Notes: a model not told the origin generated them from the letters alone. A stretch of DNA of 18,674 nucleotides from Actinomycetes bacterium (GCA_021795095.1 JAJYPU010000022.1:1-18674), one strand, 5' to 3'; counted from the first letter of the stretch, positions 1 to 8,598 are shown. Translations and numbers: made by a program.

Positions 1-18
1 GCACGGGCAATTAGGTTT

Positions 19-288
19 CTAGAGGAAACGCCGGACTTGCTTCACTACGCTCACCACGGCGGCGACCGTCCCCAACACTATCCCGAAAACGAGACCCCAC
101 GGTGTGGTCCCCCACGTCCGGTCGATCAAGATGCCGAGCACGACGCCAACGGCCTCGGTGATCGCGATCGTCGTGCCGAGCGCGGCGAGTGCGCCCAGAC
201 CGATCCAGGTCCCGTCGCCGACATCTTCGTGCTGGTCGGGGGAACCGTCGTGGGGCGCGGGGTCCGTCCCGTTGGGCTCGTCGCTCAC
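19..288 (-). CDS. AtpI/AtpZ-like small membrane protein (putative F0F1 ATP synthase accessory subunit)
   Basis: An 89-residue protein with a hydrophilic, acidic N-terminus (about residues 1-27) followed by two hydrophobic segments (about 29-55 and 64-82) and a short basic tail ending VRRFL. Size and two-helix layout fit the AtpI/AtpZ family, which assists ATP synthase c-ring assembly or Mg2+ supply at the membrane. The family is poorly conserved, so much of the call rests on position: directly after a wecA-type gene and facing the expected atpB beyond the left edge, as in mycobacteria. The start is GTG at 288; its GTGA overlaps the wecA stop by 4 nt, implying translational coupling. No strong Shine-Dalgarno sequence is visible. 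Confidence 0.75.
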   Translation of the reverse strand: MSDEPNGTDPAPHDGSPDQHEDVGDGTWIGLGALAALGTTIAITEAVGVVLGILIDRTWGTTPWGLVFGIVLGTVAAVVSVVKQVRRFL

Positions 289-1430
289 GAGTTCACCGTC
301 TCATCGGTGGCCTCGGCGTCTACCGTGCCGCGACCGGTCCAGCGGTTGAGCAGCGGGCTGAACCAGGTGAGCAGCCCTACGAGCAGCAACGCCACACCGA
401 AGGGGATGAAGACGTTCACGCGCGGCTCGAACAGTGGGAAGAGGACGAAACCGCACAGCAGCGCCGTCCAGAGCCAGAGGATGAACACCGTGCGACGGTG
501 TCCGTGACCGAGCCGCATGAGGCGGTGATGGATGTGGTTCTTGTCCGGGGTGTGGAACCCCTGCCCCGAGGCTGTGCGTCGCACGAAGGCCCAGACCGCG
601 TCGATGAGCGGTACCCCGAGGATGAACACGGGGATGAGCAGGGGCGCGAAGAAGAAGAAGGTGACACCGCTCGCTGGCGGGGTGCGCCCCCCGATCACCA
701 TCGTCGAGGCCGACATCAAGAGTCCGAGCATCAGCGCGCCGGCGTCGCCCATGAACAGCTTGGCCGGATGGAAGTTGTCGCGTAGGAAGCCGACGCAGAT
801 GCCGAAGGTGAGCGCCGCGATCAGCGGGCCCACGTTGGTCACCGGTAACAGCCCGAGGTCCTCGAGTCGAAGACCGTACACGCACAGCGTCGCCGACGCG
901 ATGGCCACGATGCCAGCGGCCAGACCGTCGAGGCCGTCGATCAGGTTGATCGCATTCGAGATCGCAAAGACCCACACGGCGGTGATCACCGGCAGGATCG
1001 ACGGGCCGAGCACGACGAAGCCCGCGAAGGGCAGCTTCAATTGGTACATCGTGGCGCCGCTGAAATAGAGCACTGAGGCGGCGAGGAACTGGCCGGCGAC
1101 CTTGGCCGGTGGGCTCATCTCGCGAAAGTCATCCACGACACCGACAACGAAGATGACGCCGGTGGCGATGACCACCCCCAGCATCTCGTGCGACGACGAG
1201 ATCACCATGCGCAGCTCGGGTATGAACACCGCGGCGACCAAGGCGACGCACAGGCCGACCAGCATCGCGGCGCCGCCGCCGTAGGGCGTGACCGTCTGGT
1301 GGACCTTGCGGGCGTCGGGCTGGGCCGTGTAGCCCACCCGCAACGAGATCAGCCGCGCCGGGCGGTTGAGCACCATGGTCACGAGGGCCCCGACGAACGC
1401 AACAACGGCGTAAGCGAGGATGTTGCGCAC
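285..1430 (-). CDS. wecA: Polyprenyl-phosphate N-acetylhexosamine-1-phosphate transferase (WecA/TagO/Rfe family)
   Basis: A 381-residue polytopic membrane enzyme of the MraY/WecA superfamily, with roughly ten or eleven hydrophobic segments. It carries the family signatures: DD at 100-101 (VVDDF), NLIDGLDGL at 162-170, FMGDAG at 226-231, and a cytoplasmic HIHHR motif at 299-303 that separates WecA/TagO enzymes from MraY. WecA-type enzymes transfer GlcNAc-1-phosphate from UDP-GlcNAc to a polyprenyl phosphate carrier; in mycobacteria this starts the arabinogalactan linker. The exact sugar and end polymer here are inferred. GTG start at 1430, two bases after the glyA stop, with no strong ribosome-binding site; the 3' end overlaps the atpI-like gene. 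The wecA-atpI order matches actinobacterial genomes. Confidence 0.93.
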   Translation of the reverse strand: MRNILAYAVVAFVGALVTMVLNRPARLISLRVGYTAQPDARKVHQTVTPYGGGAAMLVGLCVALVAAVFIPELRMVISSSHEMLGVVIATGVIFVVGVVDDFREMSPPAKVAGQFLAASVLYFSGATMYQLKLPFAGFVVLGPSILPVITAVWVFAISNAINLIDGLDGLAAGIVAIASATLCVYGLRLEDLGLLPVTNVGPLIAALTFGICVGFLRDNFHPAKLFMGDAGALMLGLLMSASTMVIGGRTPPASGVTFFFFAPLLIPVFILGVPLIDAVWAFVRRTASGQGFHTPDKNHIHHRLMRLGHGHRRTVFILWLWTALLCGFVLFPLFEPRVNVFIPFGVALLLVGLLTWFSPLLNRWTGRGTVDAEATDETVNS

Positions 1431-1432
1431 GG

Positions 1433-2722
1433 TTACTTCACGAAGGTGGCGTACGGGTTGAACGAGCGACAGAGTTCGGCCACGTCGGCGCGCACCGCAC
1501 TGACCTCGGCCTCATCGGCGCGCCCGCGAAGGGCCCGCGCCATCAGGTCCGCGACCTGGGTGAACTCACCCTCGCGCATGCCCGCCGTCGTCTGGGCGGC
1601 GGTGCCGAGACGCAGCCCCGACGTGATGAAGGGGCTGCGCGGGTCGTCGGGAATCGTGTTGCGGTTCGTCGTGATCCCGGCGCGGTCGAGCACCTCTTGG
1701 GCCTCTTTGCCCGTGAGCTCGGCGTCGAACTCGCGCAGGTCGAGCAGGACCATGTGGTTCTCGGTCCCGCCGGACACCAGGCGAAACCCGTGACCCGCGA
1801 GCGCCGTCGCGAAGGCCTTGGCGTTGGCGACGATCTGCTCGGTGTACACCGAGAAGGACGGGAGCGAGGCCTCGCGGAACGACACCGCCTTGGCGGCGAT
1901 GGCGTGCTCGAGCGGTCCCCCCTGTTGGCCCGGGAAGACGGCCGAATCAATCTTCTTAGCCAGCTCCGCTCGCGCGAGGATGGCGCCGCCGCGCGGACCG
2001 CGCAGGGTCTTGTGCGTGGTGAAGGTCACCACGTCGGCGTAGGGCACGGGGTTGGGGTGCGAGCCACCGGCGATCAGACCGGCCACGTGGGCCGAGTCGA
2101 ACATCAGTAGAGCGCCGACCTCGTCGGCGATCTCGCGGAACGGTGACGGATCGATGCGGCGCGCGTAGGCGGTCGCGCCGGCCACGATCAGCTTGGGTCG
2201 GTGCTCGAGCGCGAGGTCACGAACGTTGTCGAAGTCGATCAACTCGCCGGGCTGCTCGGGGTCGTCATTGCGCGCGGTCACGCCGTAGGAGACGAAGTGC
2301 CACGCCTTAGAAGTCATCGACGCCGGTGAGCCGTGGGTGAGGTGCCCACCCTGGTCGAGCCGCATCGCGAGGATGGTGTCACCGGCCTCGAGCAGGGCTT
2401 GGTAGACGGCGACGTTCGCGTTCGCCCCGCTGTGGGGCTGGACGTTGGCGTGATCGGCCCCGAAAAGGGCGGTGAGACGACGCCGGGCCAGGTCCTCGAC
2501 CTCGTCGACGATCTGGTTGCCGCCGTAGTAGCGCCGTCCCGGGTAGCCCTCGGCGTACTTGTTGGTCAGGACAGATCCGGTCGCTGCCATCACCGCCGGC
2601 GACGCGAAGTTCTCACTCGCGATCAGCTGCAACGTCGACGTCTGTCGCTGCCACTCCTGGGCAAGCAACGACACCAACTCGTCGTCGTTGGTAATCCATG
2701 CGTCGAACGGGGAAGACTCCAC
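1433..2722 (-). CDS. glyA: Serine hydroxymethyltransferase
   Basis: Converts serine and tetrahydrofolate to glycine and 5,10-methylene-THF using PLP; cytoplasmic. From the GTG at 2722 it is 429 residues, the usual family length. Visible signatures: ENFASPAV near 37-44, [13 protein letters not shown] at 56-68, SGANANV at 98-104, GGHLTHG at 125-131, DSAHVAGL at 209-216 (D209 and H212 contact PLP) and [12 protein letters not shown] at 235-246, with K238 as the Schiff-base lysine. The reading frame stays open upstream to 3115, but that part runs antisense to no start signal and through rpiB in another frame. GTG 2722 is preceded by GAGAGG (2728-2733) at 5 nt and lies 14 nt after the rpiB stop. 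The rpiB-glyA pairing also occurs near sua5 and the atp genes in Bacillus. Confidence 0.96.
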   Translation of the reverse strand: MESSPFDAWITNDDELVSLLAQEWQRQTSTLQLIASENFASPAVMAATGSVLTNKYAEGYPGRRYYGGNQIVDEVEDLARRRLTALFGADHANVQPHSGANANVAVYQALLEAGDTILAMRLDQGGHLTHGSPASMTSKAWHFVSYGVTARNDDPEQPGELIDFDNVRDLALEHRPKLIVAGATAYARRIDPSPFREIADEVGALLMFDSAHVAGLIAGGSHPNPVPYADVVTFTTHKTLRGPRGGAILARAELAKKIDSAVFPGQQGGPLEHAIAAKAVSFREASLPSFSVYTEQIVANAKAFATALAGHGFRLVSGGTENHMVLLDLREFDAELTGKEAQEVLDRAGITTNRNTIPDDPRSPFITSGLRLGTAAQTTAGMREGEFTQVADLMARALRGRADEAEVSAVRADVAELCRSFNPYATFVK

Positions 2723-2736
2723 GGCCGCCTCTCTTC

Positions 2737-3186
2737 TCAGGCCCGACGTTGGTCGAGCGACGTCAACTTCGCGATCCGTCCCAGGTGACGACCCTCGCCC
2801 GGCGTGGCGTCCAACCACGCACGAAGCGCCTCGACCGCGACGGACGCACCCGTCAGGCGACCGCCCAGACAGAGCACGTTCGCGTGGTTGTGCTCGCGTG
2901 CGAGGTGCGCCGAGGTCACGTCGTGCACCACGGCCGCGCGCACGCCGGAAACCTTGTTCGCCGCGATGGCGATCCCGATGCCCGAACCACAGACCGCGAC
3001 GCCGAGGTCGGCGTCGCCCGAGACGACCGCGCGCCCGACGGCCTCGCCGTAGTCCGGGTAGTCGACGCTGTCCTCGCCGTTCTCGGTACCGAGGTCCACG
3101 ACGTCGTAGCCCCACTGTTCAAGCGTGGCGACGAGGTGCGCCTTGAGCTCGTAGCCAGCGTGATCGGATCCCAGAGCGACGCGCAT
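2737..3186 (-). CDS. rpiB: Ribose-5-phosphate isomerase B
   Basis: Interconverts ribose-5-phosphate and ribulose-5-phosphate in the pentose phosphate pathway. With the ATG at 3186 the protein has 149 residues and begins [11 protein letters not shown], the usual RpiB N-terminus. D9-H10, C66 in VCGSGIG, the anion-binding GSGIG loop (67-71) and H99 match E. coli-type RpiB positions. The Cys66 form differs from M. tuberculosis RpiB, which, as I recall, lacks that cysteine and uses a glutamate. GTG codons at 3189 and 3195 are in-frame alternatives. ATG 3186 is preferred because a TAnnnT box sits 7 nt before it (leaderless option) and GGTGG lies 5 nt upstream (Shine-Dalgarno option). First gene of rpiB-glyA-wecA-atpI, divergent from the carboxylase operon. 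Confidence 0.94.
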   Translation of the reverse strand: MRVALGSDHAGYELKAHLVATLEQWGYDVVDLGTENGEDSVDYPDYGEAVGRAVVSGDADLGVAVCGSGIGIAIAANKVSGVRAAVVHDVTSAHLAREHNHANVLCLGGRLTGASVAVEALRAWLDATPGEGRHLGRIAKLTSLDQRRA

Positions 3187-3193
3187 CACATCC

Positions 3194-3199
3194 ACCCTA
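3194..3199 (-). promoter_or_regulatory. Candidate -10 box of rpiB (TAGGGT)
   Basis: On the minus strand TAGGGT (TAnnnT pattern) ends 7 nt before ATG 3186, the spacing expected if transcription starts at or next to the start codon. No convincing -35 box is visible. The overlapping GGTGG could instead be a Shine-Dalgarno sequence of a leadered transcript, so the two readings compete. Confidence 0.4.
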
Positions 3200-3225
3200 C
3201 CCGTCGGCCATTCTCACTCACCGCT

Positions 3226-3247
3226 GCGCCGGCCCTAGTATCGGCGC
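3226..3247. promoter_or_regulatory. Perfect 6-bp inverted repeat bracketing the carboxylase promoter; operator candidate
   Basis: GCGCCG (3226-3231) and CGGCGC (3242-3247) form a perfect dyad with a 10-nt spacer. The spacer contains TAGTAT, the candidate -10 box, and the right arm ends exactly at the GTG start at 3248. A dimeric repressor bound here would block the promoter. G/C-only arms of this length can arise by chance in GC-rich DNA, and no regulator gene is in the window. Confidence 0.35.
3236..3241 (+). promoter_or_regulatory. Candidate -10 box of the carboxylase operon (TAGTAT), leaderless layout
   Basis: TAGTAT fits TAnnnT and four positions of TATAAT. Exactly 6 nt separate it from GTG 3248, placing the expected transcription start at the start codon. 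There is no Shine-Dalgarno sequence in the short upstream region, which supports leaderless translation. The same N6 spacing occurs at hom and lysA. Confidence 0.55.
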
Positions 3248-4885
3248 GTGGAGCGACACCTGTTAGCCCCGGCCCTGGTCTCACGGCTCGACGTCGTCGG
3301 CGACGCTTTCCAGCAGAATCGCGTCGACATGCTCGAGCAGCTGGCCGTCATCGACGACCTGCTCGACCAGGCCAACGCCGGCGGCGGTGAGCAGGCGATG
3401 GCCCGGCTGCGTAGCTGCGGCAAGATGCCCGTTCGCGAGCGCATCGCGGCCGTGCTCGACCCCGACAGCCCCTTCCTCGAACTGTCCGCCCTCGCGGGCT
3501 ACGACTCGGACTACGCCATGGGCGGCGGCATGGTGGTGGGTATCGGGGTCATCGCCGGCACCGAGTGCGTCATCATGGCCAACGACCCCTCGGTGCTCGG
3601 TGGGGCGCTCACGATCTATTCGGCGAAGAAGTGGATGCGGGCCCTCGAGGTCGCGCGCGACAACCAGATCCCCTACGTGAGCTTCGTCGAGTCCGCCGGC
3701 GCCGACCTGCGCGTGGGCAGCGGTGGCGGGGGCAAGATGAACACCGGCCACTTCGCCGAGAGCGGCCGCTTCTTCTATGACCTGATCGAGCTGTCCAAGA
3801 TGCGCGTACCGACGGTGAGCGTCGTCTTCGGCTCCTCGACGGCCGGCGGGGCCTACCAGCCCGGGCTCTCGGACTACAACATCGTCGTCAAGGACCAGTC
3901 CAAGATCTTCCTCGCCGGACCGCCCCTCGTGAAGATGGCGACCGGGGAGGAGACCGACGACGAGACCCTGGGCGGCGCCCGGCTGCACGCCGAGGTGTCC
4001 GGTCTCGGCGACTACTTCGCCGAGGACGAGATGGACGCGATCCGCCTCTGCCGTGAGGTCGTCTCGCACCTCAACTGGCGAAAGCGCGGTCCCGCTCCGT
4101 CGCTGCGCGTCGAGGAGCCGGTGCTCGACCCCGAGGAGCTGCTCGGCATCGTGAGCCGCGACCTGCGCCAACCCGTCGACGTGCGCGAGATCATCGGGCG
4201 GGTCGTGGACGGCTCACGCTTCGAGGAGTTCAAGACGCGCTACGGCTCGACCATGATCTGCGGGTGGGCCTCCATCCACGGCTACCCCGTCGGCATCCTC
4301 GGCAACAACGGCGTGATCTATCCCCACGCGGCCGAGAAGGCGGGCCAGTTCATCCAACTATGCAACCAGATCGACGTGCCGTTGATCTTCTTGCAAAACG
4401 TGACTGGCTACATGGTCGGACGCGAAGCCGAGGCCGAGGGGATAATCAAGAAGGGCTCGCAGATGCTCAACGCCGTCACGAACTCGACGGTGCCCCATCT
4501 GACGGTGATCGTCGGCTCCTCCTACGGGGCTGGCACCTACGGCATGTCGGGGCGGGCCTTCGGCAACCGCTTCACCTTCCTGTGGCCCACCGCGAAGATC
4601 GCAGTCATGGGGCCCAAGCAGATCGCGGGCGTCATGAGCCAGGTCCGACGGGCCCAGGCCGAGCGCAAGGGTGAGGTCTTTGACGAGGAAGAGGACGCGA
4701 AGATCGTCGCCATGGTCGAGGAGATGCAGGAGAAGGGATCGCTCGCCCTCGCCGCCACCGGCGTGGTGAGTGATGACGGCATCATCGACCCCCGCGATAC
4801 GCGAACCGTGCTCGGGCTGTGCCTGTCGGTGGTGCGCAGCCGACCGATCGAGGGCACGACGAGCTACGGGGTGTTTCGCCTATGA
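3248..4885 (+). CDS. Acyl-CoA carboxylase beta (carboxyltransferase) subunit, methylcrotonyl/geranyl-CoA carboxylase type
   Basis: A 545-residue carboxyltransferase that moves CO2 from carboxybiotin to an acyl-CoA. The N-half holds GSSTAGGAYQPGLSDY (195-210) and LAGPPLVKMATGEE (222-235), which form the acyl-CoA and oxyanion site. The C-half holds FLQNVTGYMVGREAEAEG (381-398), GSSYGAGTYGMSGRAFG (423-439) and WPTAKIAVMG (446-455). The NVTGYMVGRE and GAGxYGMxGRA patterns are those of MCC/GCC enzymes, not the GGAYDVM pattern of propionyl-CoA carboxylases, so the likely substrate is a branched 2-enoyl-CoA; this is inference. GTG 3248 is the earliest sensible start and fits the family N-terminus; the next in-frame ATG (3329) would remove conserved sequence. 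The stop overlaps the alpha subunit start (ATGA). Mycobacterial AccD2 may be a relative. Confidence 0.9.
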   Translation: MERHLLAPALVSRLDVVGDAFQQNRVDMLEQLAVIDDLLDQANAGGGEQAMARLRSCGKMPVRERIAAVLDPDSPFLELSALAGYDSDYAMGGGMVVGIGVIAGTECVIMANDPSVLGGALTIYSAKKWMRALEVARDNQIPYVSFVESAGADLRVGSGGGGKMNTGHFAESGRFFYDLIELSKMRVPTVSVVFGSSTAGGAYQPGLSDYNIVVKDQSKIFLAGPPLVKMATGEETDDETLGGARLHAEVSGLGDYFAEDEMDAIRLCREVVSHLNWRKRGPAPSLRVEEPVLDPEELLGIVSRDLRQPVDVREIIGRVVDGSRFEEFKTRYGSTMICGWASIHGYPVGILGNNGVIYPHAAEKAGQFIQLCNQIDVPLIFLQNVTGYMVGREAEAEGIIKKGSQMLNAVTNSTVPHLTVIVGSSYGAGTYGMSGRAFGNRFTFLWPTAKIAVMGPKQIAGVMSQVRRAQAERKGEVFDEEEDAKIVAMVEEMQEKGSLALAATGVVSDDGIIDPRDTRTVLGLCLSVVRSRPIEGTTSYGVFRL

Positions 4886-6816
4886 CGATGACGAGCGTCC
4901 TTGTCGCCAACCGGGGCGAGATCGCACGGCGCGTGATCCGCGGTGCTCGATCGCTCGGCCTGCGCACGGTGGCGGTCTACGTCGACGCCGACGTGCGCGC
5001 ACCCTTCGTCACCGACGCCGACGTCGCGATCCGCCTCGCGACGGGCTATCTCGACGGCGCCGCCGTGATCGAGGCCGCACGTCGGGCTGGGGCTGACGCG
5101 ATCCACCCCGGCTACGGCTTCCTGTCCGAGAACGCCGACTTCGCCCGGGCCGTCGCGGCCGCGGGTCTCACCTGGGTGGGACCGCCGCCCGCCGTGATCG
5201 AGGCCATGGGTGACAAGCTCGCGGCCAAGGAGCTCGCCCGGTCACTCCAGGTGCCGGTGCTCGTCTCGAGCGAGGACCCCGCCGACGCGGAGTCCGTCGG
5301 CTTCCCACTGCTCGTCAAGGCCGCGGCCGGTGGTGGCGGCAAGGGTATGCGACTGGTCACCTCGATGGACCAACTCGAGGAGTCCGTCGCGGCCGCGCGT
5401 CGCGAGGCGCTCGGCGGCTTCGGTGACGACCGGGTCTTCCTCGAGCGCTACGTCGGCGCGTCGCGCCACGTCGAGATCCAGATCCTGGGTGACGCCCACG
5501 GCAACCTCGTGCACCTGGGCGAACGCGAGTGCTCGATCCAGCGACGCCACCAGAAGCTGGTCGAGGAGTCGCCCTCGTCGATCGTCGACCCGTCGATGCG
5601 CGCCGCGATGGGCGAGGCCGCACTCACGCTCGCGCGCGCCATCGGCTACCAGTCCGCCGGCACGGTGGAGTTCCTGGTCGACGACGCGACCCGGGAGTTC
5701 TTCTTCCTCGAGGTCAACACGCGCCTCCAGGTCGAGCACCCGGTCACCGAGATGGTGACGGGCGTCGACCTCGTGCGCGAACAGCTTCGCATCGCCGATG
5801 GCCACCCCCTAAGTGCCCCCGCGGTGTCGACGCCGAAGGGTTGGGCCATCGAGGTTCGACTCTGCGCCGAGGACCCGAGCGCCGGTTTTCTACCGGCGAC
5901 CGGTACCATCGCGGCCTTCGAACCGGCGAGCGAGCCGACGGTACGCTGGGAGTCCGGCGTCGAGCGGGGCTCGGCCGTCTCGGTCGCCTTCGATCCGCTG
6001 CTCGCCAAGGTAATCGCCCACGCGCCCACGCGCGAGGAGGCGGCCGGTGTGCTCGCGAGCGCCCTCGAGCGACTGCACCTCGGCGGAGTCACGACGAACC
6101 GGGACTTCCTCGCGGCGACCCTGCGCCACCCCGGCTTCCTCGCGGGCGACACCACGACCGACTTCATCGAGCGCCACGCCCCGGCACGCACACTCGTGCT
6201 CGACGAGGACGAGTTGCGCGACGCGGCGGTCGCGGCTGCCCTCTGGCTCCAGGGCCGGAACCGACACGAGGCGCCGGTGCTCGCCGCAGTGCCGAGCGGC
6301 TGGCGCAATGCCCGCCTGCCCGACCAACGCGTCGAACTGCGTCACGGCGACCAGACCATCACTGTCGACTACCACGTGCGACGAGACGGCACCGTGGCCC
6401 TCGCGACAGGTTCGGCTCGGGTGGTCGCCTGGACGCCCACGTCCATCGACCTCGCGGTCAATGACCGGCGCTGGCGCGCGCGCATCACTGCGGCCGCCCA
6501 CCACCTCTACGTCCAGGTGCCGCGCGGCACCGTCGAGTTCGCGCTGGTGTCACGCTTCCGCGTGCCCGGCGTCGTCGACACCGTCGGCGGCCTTCTCGCC
6601 CCGATGCCCGGCGTGGTGATCGACCTGCGCGCGAGCGTTGGCGAGCATGTGCGTGCCGGCGCGACCCTCGTCGTCCTCGAGGCGATGAAGATGGAGCACC
6701 CGATCACTGCCCCGGCCGACGGCGTCGTGACCGCCATCTTCGTTCGCGAGGGCGAGCAGGTGGACGGCGGAGCCGAGCTCCTCGACTTCGAGCCCGACGA
6801 GTCCGCCGAAGACTAG
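4882..6816 (+). CDS. Acyl-CoA carboxylase alpha subunit: biotin carboxylase plus biotin carboxyl carrier domain
   Basis: A 644-residue protein that carboxylates its own biotin with ATP and bicarbonate and hands the CO2 to the beta subunit encoded just upstream. The biotin carboxylase part (about 1-445) shows VANRGEIARR (8-17), HPGYGFLSEN (75-84), KAAAGGGGKGMR (146-157), ERECSIQRRHQK (214-225) and EVNTRLQVEHPVTE (277-290). A variable bridging region (about 455-565) follows, then the biotinyl domain (about 570-637) with EAMKMEHP, K603 being the biotin site. Length is slightly under typical MCC alpha (about 665). The frame is open back to 4819, but ATG 4882 in the ATGA overlap gives the normal N-terminus; ATG 4888 is two codons on. 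Biotin attachment needs a BirA ligase elsewhere. Confidence 0.93.
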   Translation: MTMTSVLVANRGEIARRVIRGARSLGLRTVAVYVDADVRAPFVTDADVAIRLATGYLDGAAVIEAARRAGADAIHPGYGFLSENADFARAVAAAGLTWVGPPPAVIEAMGDKLAAKELARSLQVPVLVSSEDPADAESVGFPLLVKAAAGGGGKGMRLVTSMDQLEESVAAARREALGGFGDDRVFLERYVGASRHVEIQILGDAHGNLVHLGERECSIQRRHQKLVEESPSSIVDPSMRAAMGEAALTLARAIGYQSAGTVEFLVDDATREFFFLEVNTRLQVEHPVTEMVTGVDLVREQLRIADGHPLSAPAVSTPKGWAIEVRLCAEDPSAGFLPATGTIAAFEPASEPTVRWESGVERGSAVSVAFDPLLAKVIAHAPTREEAAGVLASALERLHLGGVTTNRDFLAATLRHPGFLAGDTTTDFIERHAPARTLVLDEDELRDAAVAAALWLQGRNRHEAPVLAAVPSGWRNARLPDQRVELRHGDQTITVDYHVRRDGTVALATGSARVVAWTPTSIDLAVNDRRWRARITAAAHHLYVQVPRGTVEFALVSRFRVPGVVDTVGGLLAPMPGVVIDLRASVGEHVRAGATLVVLEAMKMEHPITAPADGVVTAIFVREGEQVDGGAELLDFEPDESAED

Positions 6817-6822
6817 GTCGCC

Positions 6823-8598
6823 GTGGCCGACCCGATCCGCATCGCCAACTGCTCCGGTTTCTACGGCGATCGCCTGTCGGCGGCGCGCGAGATGGTCGAG
6901 GGCGGCCCAATCGACGTCCTGACCGGCGACTGGCTGGCGGAGTTGACGATGCTGATCCTCGCGCGCACCCGCTTAAAACACCCCGGCGGCGGTTACGCGC
7001 GAAGCTTCGTCACCCAGATGGAGCAGGTCATGGGCACCTGCCTCGAGCGCGGGATCAAGGTCGTCGCCAACGCCGGCGGCCTCGACCCCGACCACTGCGC
7101 CGAGGCCGTGGCCAACGCCGCCGACAAGCTCGGCCTCGCGCCGCGCATCGCCTACGTGAACGGCGACGACCTCCTCGGCCGTCTCGACGAGTTGCGCACC
7201 AGCGGCTACGGACTCACCCACGCCGAAACGGGCGAACCACTCGAGGCAGGCTCGCTACTCACCGCGAACGCCTACCTCGGCGCCTTTGGCATCGTGGCGG
7301 CGCTCGACATGGGGGCCGACATCGTCATCACCGGCCGGGTCACGGACGCGGCGCTCGTGTGCGGGCCCGCCGCGTGGCACCACCGGTGGGCCCGCGACGA
7401 CTTCGACGCCCTCGCCGGGGCGGTCGTGGCCGGCCACGTCATCGAGTGCGGCGCCCAGGTCACCGGGGGCAACTACTCGTTCTTCGGCGAGGTCGGCGAC
7501 CTGACACACGTGGGCTTCCCCTGGGTTGAGGTCGCCTCGGACGGGTCGTGCGTCGTCTCCAAGCACGACGGCACCGGCGGCGAGGTCTCGATCGGTACCG
7601 TCACCTCCCAGCTGCTCTACGAGATCGCGGGACCTCGCTACCTCGGACCCGACGTCACCGCACGCTTCGACACGATCAGACTCGAGGAAGCCGGACCCGA
7701 CCGCGTGCGCCTGAGCGGCGTTCGCGGCGAGGCACCGCCGGCGACTTTAAAGGTCGCGGTCAACGAACTCGGCGGCTACCGCCAGGACCTCCACATCGCC
7801 CTCACGGGCCTCGACATCGACGAGAAGGCCCGCGTGGTCGAGGCGGCCTTCTGGGACGCCTGTCCCTACGCGCCCGGGGACTTCGAGCGAGTGACGACGC
7901 GCCTGTCGCGCACCGACAAGGCGGACCCCGGGACGAACGACGAGGCCGTCGCGCTGTGGCACCTGACGCTGCGTGACCACGACGAGCACAAGGTCGGCCG
8001 GGCCGTCGCCAACGCCGGCGTCGAGATCGCCCTCGCGACGATCCCGGGGTACTTCGGGGTCGGGAATGCCCCCGGCGCGGCAACCCCCTTCGGGGTCTAT
8101 CGGCCGGCCCTCGTGGCGGCCTCGGTCGTGCCCCAGTACGTCACGATGCTCCGTGGCGAGACGCGAGTCGTCGACTCGACGGCGCCGCCCACTCCACCGT
8201 CGGCGCGACCCGCAGCACCCGACCCCTCGCCCGTGGCGTCTGCTGGGCCCGGTTCGGGGCCTACGACTCGAGTCGCCCTCGGGCGCCTAGTCGCGACGCG
8301 CTCGGGCGACAAGGGCGGCCACGCCAACCTCGGGGTCTTCGCCCGCGACGAGCGCGTCTGGGTCTGGCTCGACGAGTTCCTCACCACGCAGCGGCTGCAA
8401 GAACTGCTGCCCGAGACGAGCGCGCTCGTCGTTGACCGGTACCGACTCGCAAACCTGCGCGCACTCAACTTCTTCATCCACGACCTGCTCGAAGAGGGTG
8501 TCGCCGCGTCGAGCCGCCTGGACAAGCAGGCCAAGGGTCTCGGCGAGTGGTTGCGCAGCCGGTACGTCGACGTGCCCGTCGACCTGGTCGACCAGTGA
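6823..8598 (+). CDS. AtuA-like protein (DUF1446 domain plus C-terminal AtuA-like domain)
   Basis: A 591-residue protein resembling AtuA of the Pseudomonas acyclic terpene (citronellol/geraniol) utilization cluster, whose biochemical role is unknown. The DUF1446 part spans about 5-450, with NCSGFYGDR (9-17), GDWLAE (35-40), NAGGLDP (83-89), DIVITGRVTDAAL (166-178) and GGNYSFFGE (215-223). A Pro/Ala/Ser-rich linker (about 452-480) leads to a small C-terminal domain (about 482-585) with LVATRSGDKGGHANLG (489-504) and LNFFIHDLLEEG (548-559). The GTG start is 6 nt after the alpha-subunit stop, with no good Shine-Dalgarno sequence, suggesting coupling. The stop overlaps the next gene (GTGA). Linkage to a carboxylase and a crotonase repeats the atu pattern, so a role in enoyl-CoA breakdown is inferred. 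Confidence 0.85.
   Translation: MADPIRIANCSGFYGDRLSAAREMVEGGPIDVLTGDWLAELTMLILARTRLKHPGGGYARSFVTQMEQVMGTCLERGIKVVANAGGLDPDHCAEAVANAADKLGLAPRIAYVNGDDLLGRLDELRTSGYGLTHAETGEPLEAGSLLTANAYLGAFGIVAALDMGADIVITGRVTDAALVCGPAAWHHRWARDDFDALAGAVVAGHVIECGAQVTGGNYSFFGEVGDLTHVGFPWVEVASDGSCVVSKHDGTGGEVSIGTVTSQLLYEIAGPRYLGPDVTARFDTIRLEEAGPDRVRLSGVRGEAPPATLKVAVNELGGYRQDLHIALTGLDIDEKARVVEAAFWDACPYAPGDFERVTTRLSRTDKADPGTNDEAVALWHLTLRDHDEHKVGRAVANAGVEIALATIPGYFGVGNAPGAATPFGVYRPALVAASVVPQYVTMLRGETRVVDSTAPPTPPSARPAAPDPSPVASAGPGSGPTTRVALGRLVATRSGDKGGHANLGVFARDERVWVWLDEFLTTQRLQELLPETSALVVDRYRLANLRALNFFIHDLLEEGVAASSRLDKQAKGLGEWLRSRYVDVPVDLVDQ

Noticed and set aside
1..18. End of a gene continuing beyond the left edge
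   Set aside because: The 18 bases lie between the atpI-like stop and the expected atpB; too short to assign.
2723..3115. N-terminal extension of about 130 residues on serine hydroxymethyltransferase
   Set aside because: The extension is the rpiB coding region in another frame, is Arg/Gly-rich nonsense, and a good GTG with ribosome-binding site at 2722 gives the normal protein length.
3281..4171. 296-codon open frame antisense to the carboxyltransferase gene
   Set aside because: Lies wholly inside a conserved gene, with no family motif and no start signal.
4819..4881. Earlier start for the biotin carboxylase subunit
   Set aside because: Would add 21 residues overlapping the beta subunit; the ATGA junction at 4882 gives the usual N-terminus directly before VANRGEIA.
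3248..4885. Propionyl-CoA carboxylase beta subunit
   Set aside because: The C-terminal half has the GAGxYGMxGRA and QNVTGYMVGRE patterns of MCC/GCC enzymes and lacks the GGAYDVM segment of PccB.
8547..8594. Earlier start for the DinB-like protein
   Set aside because: Adds a short basic stretch overlapping the AtuA-like gene; the GTGA overlap at 8595 is the normal arrangement in this operon.
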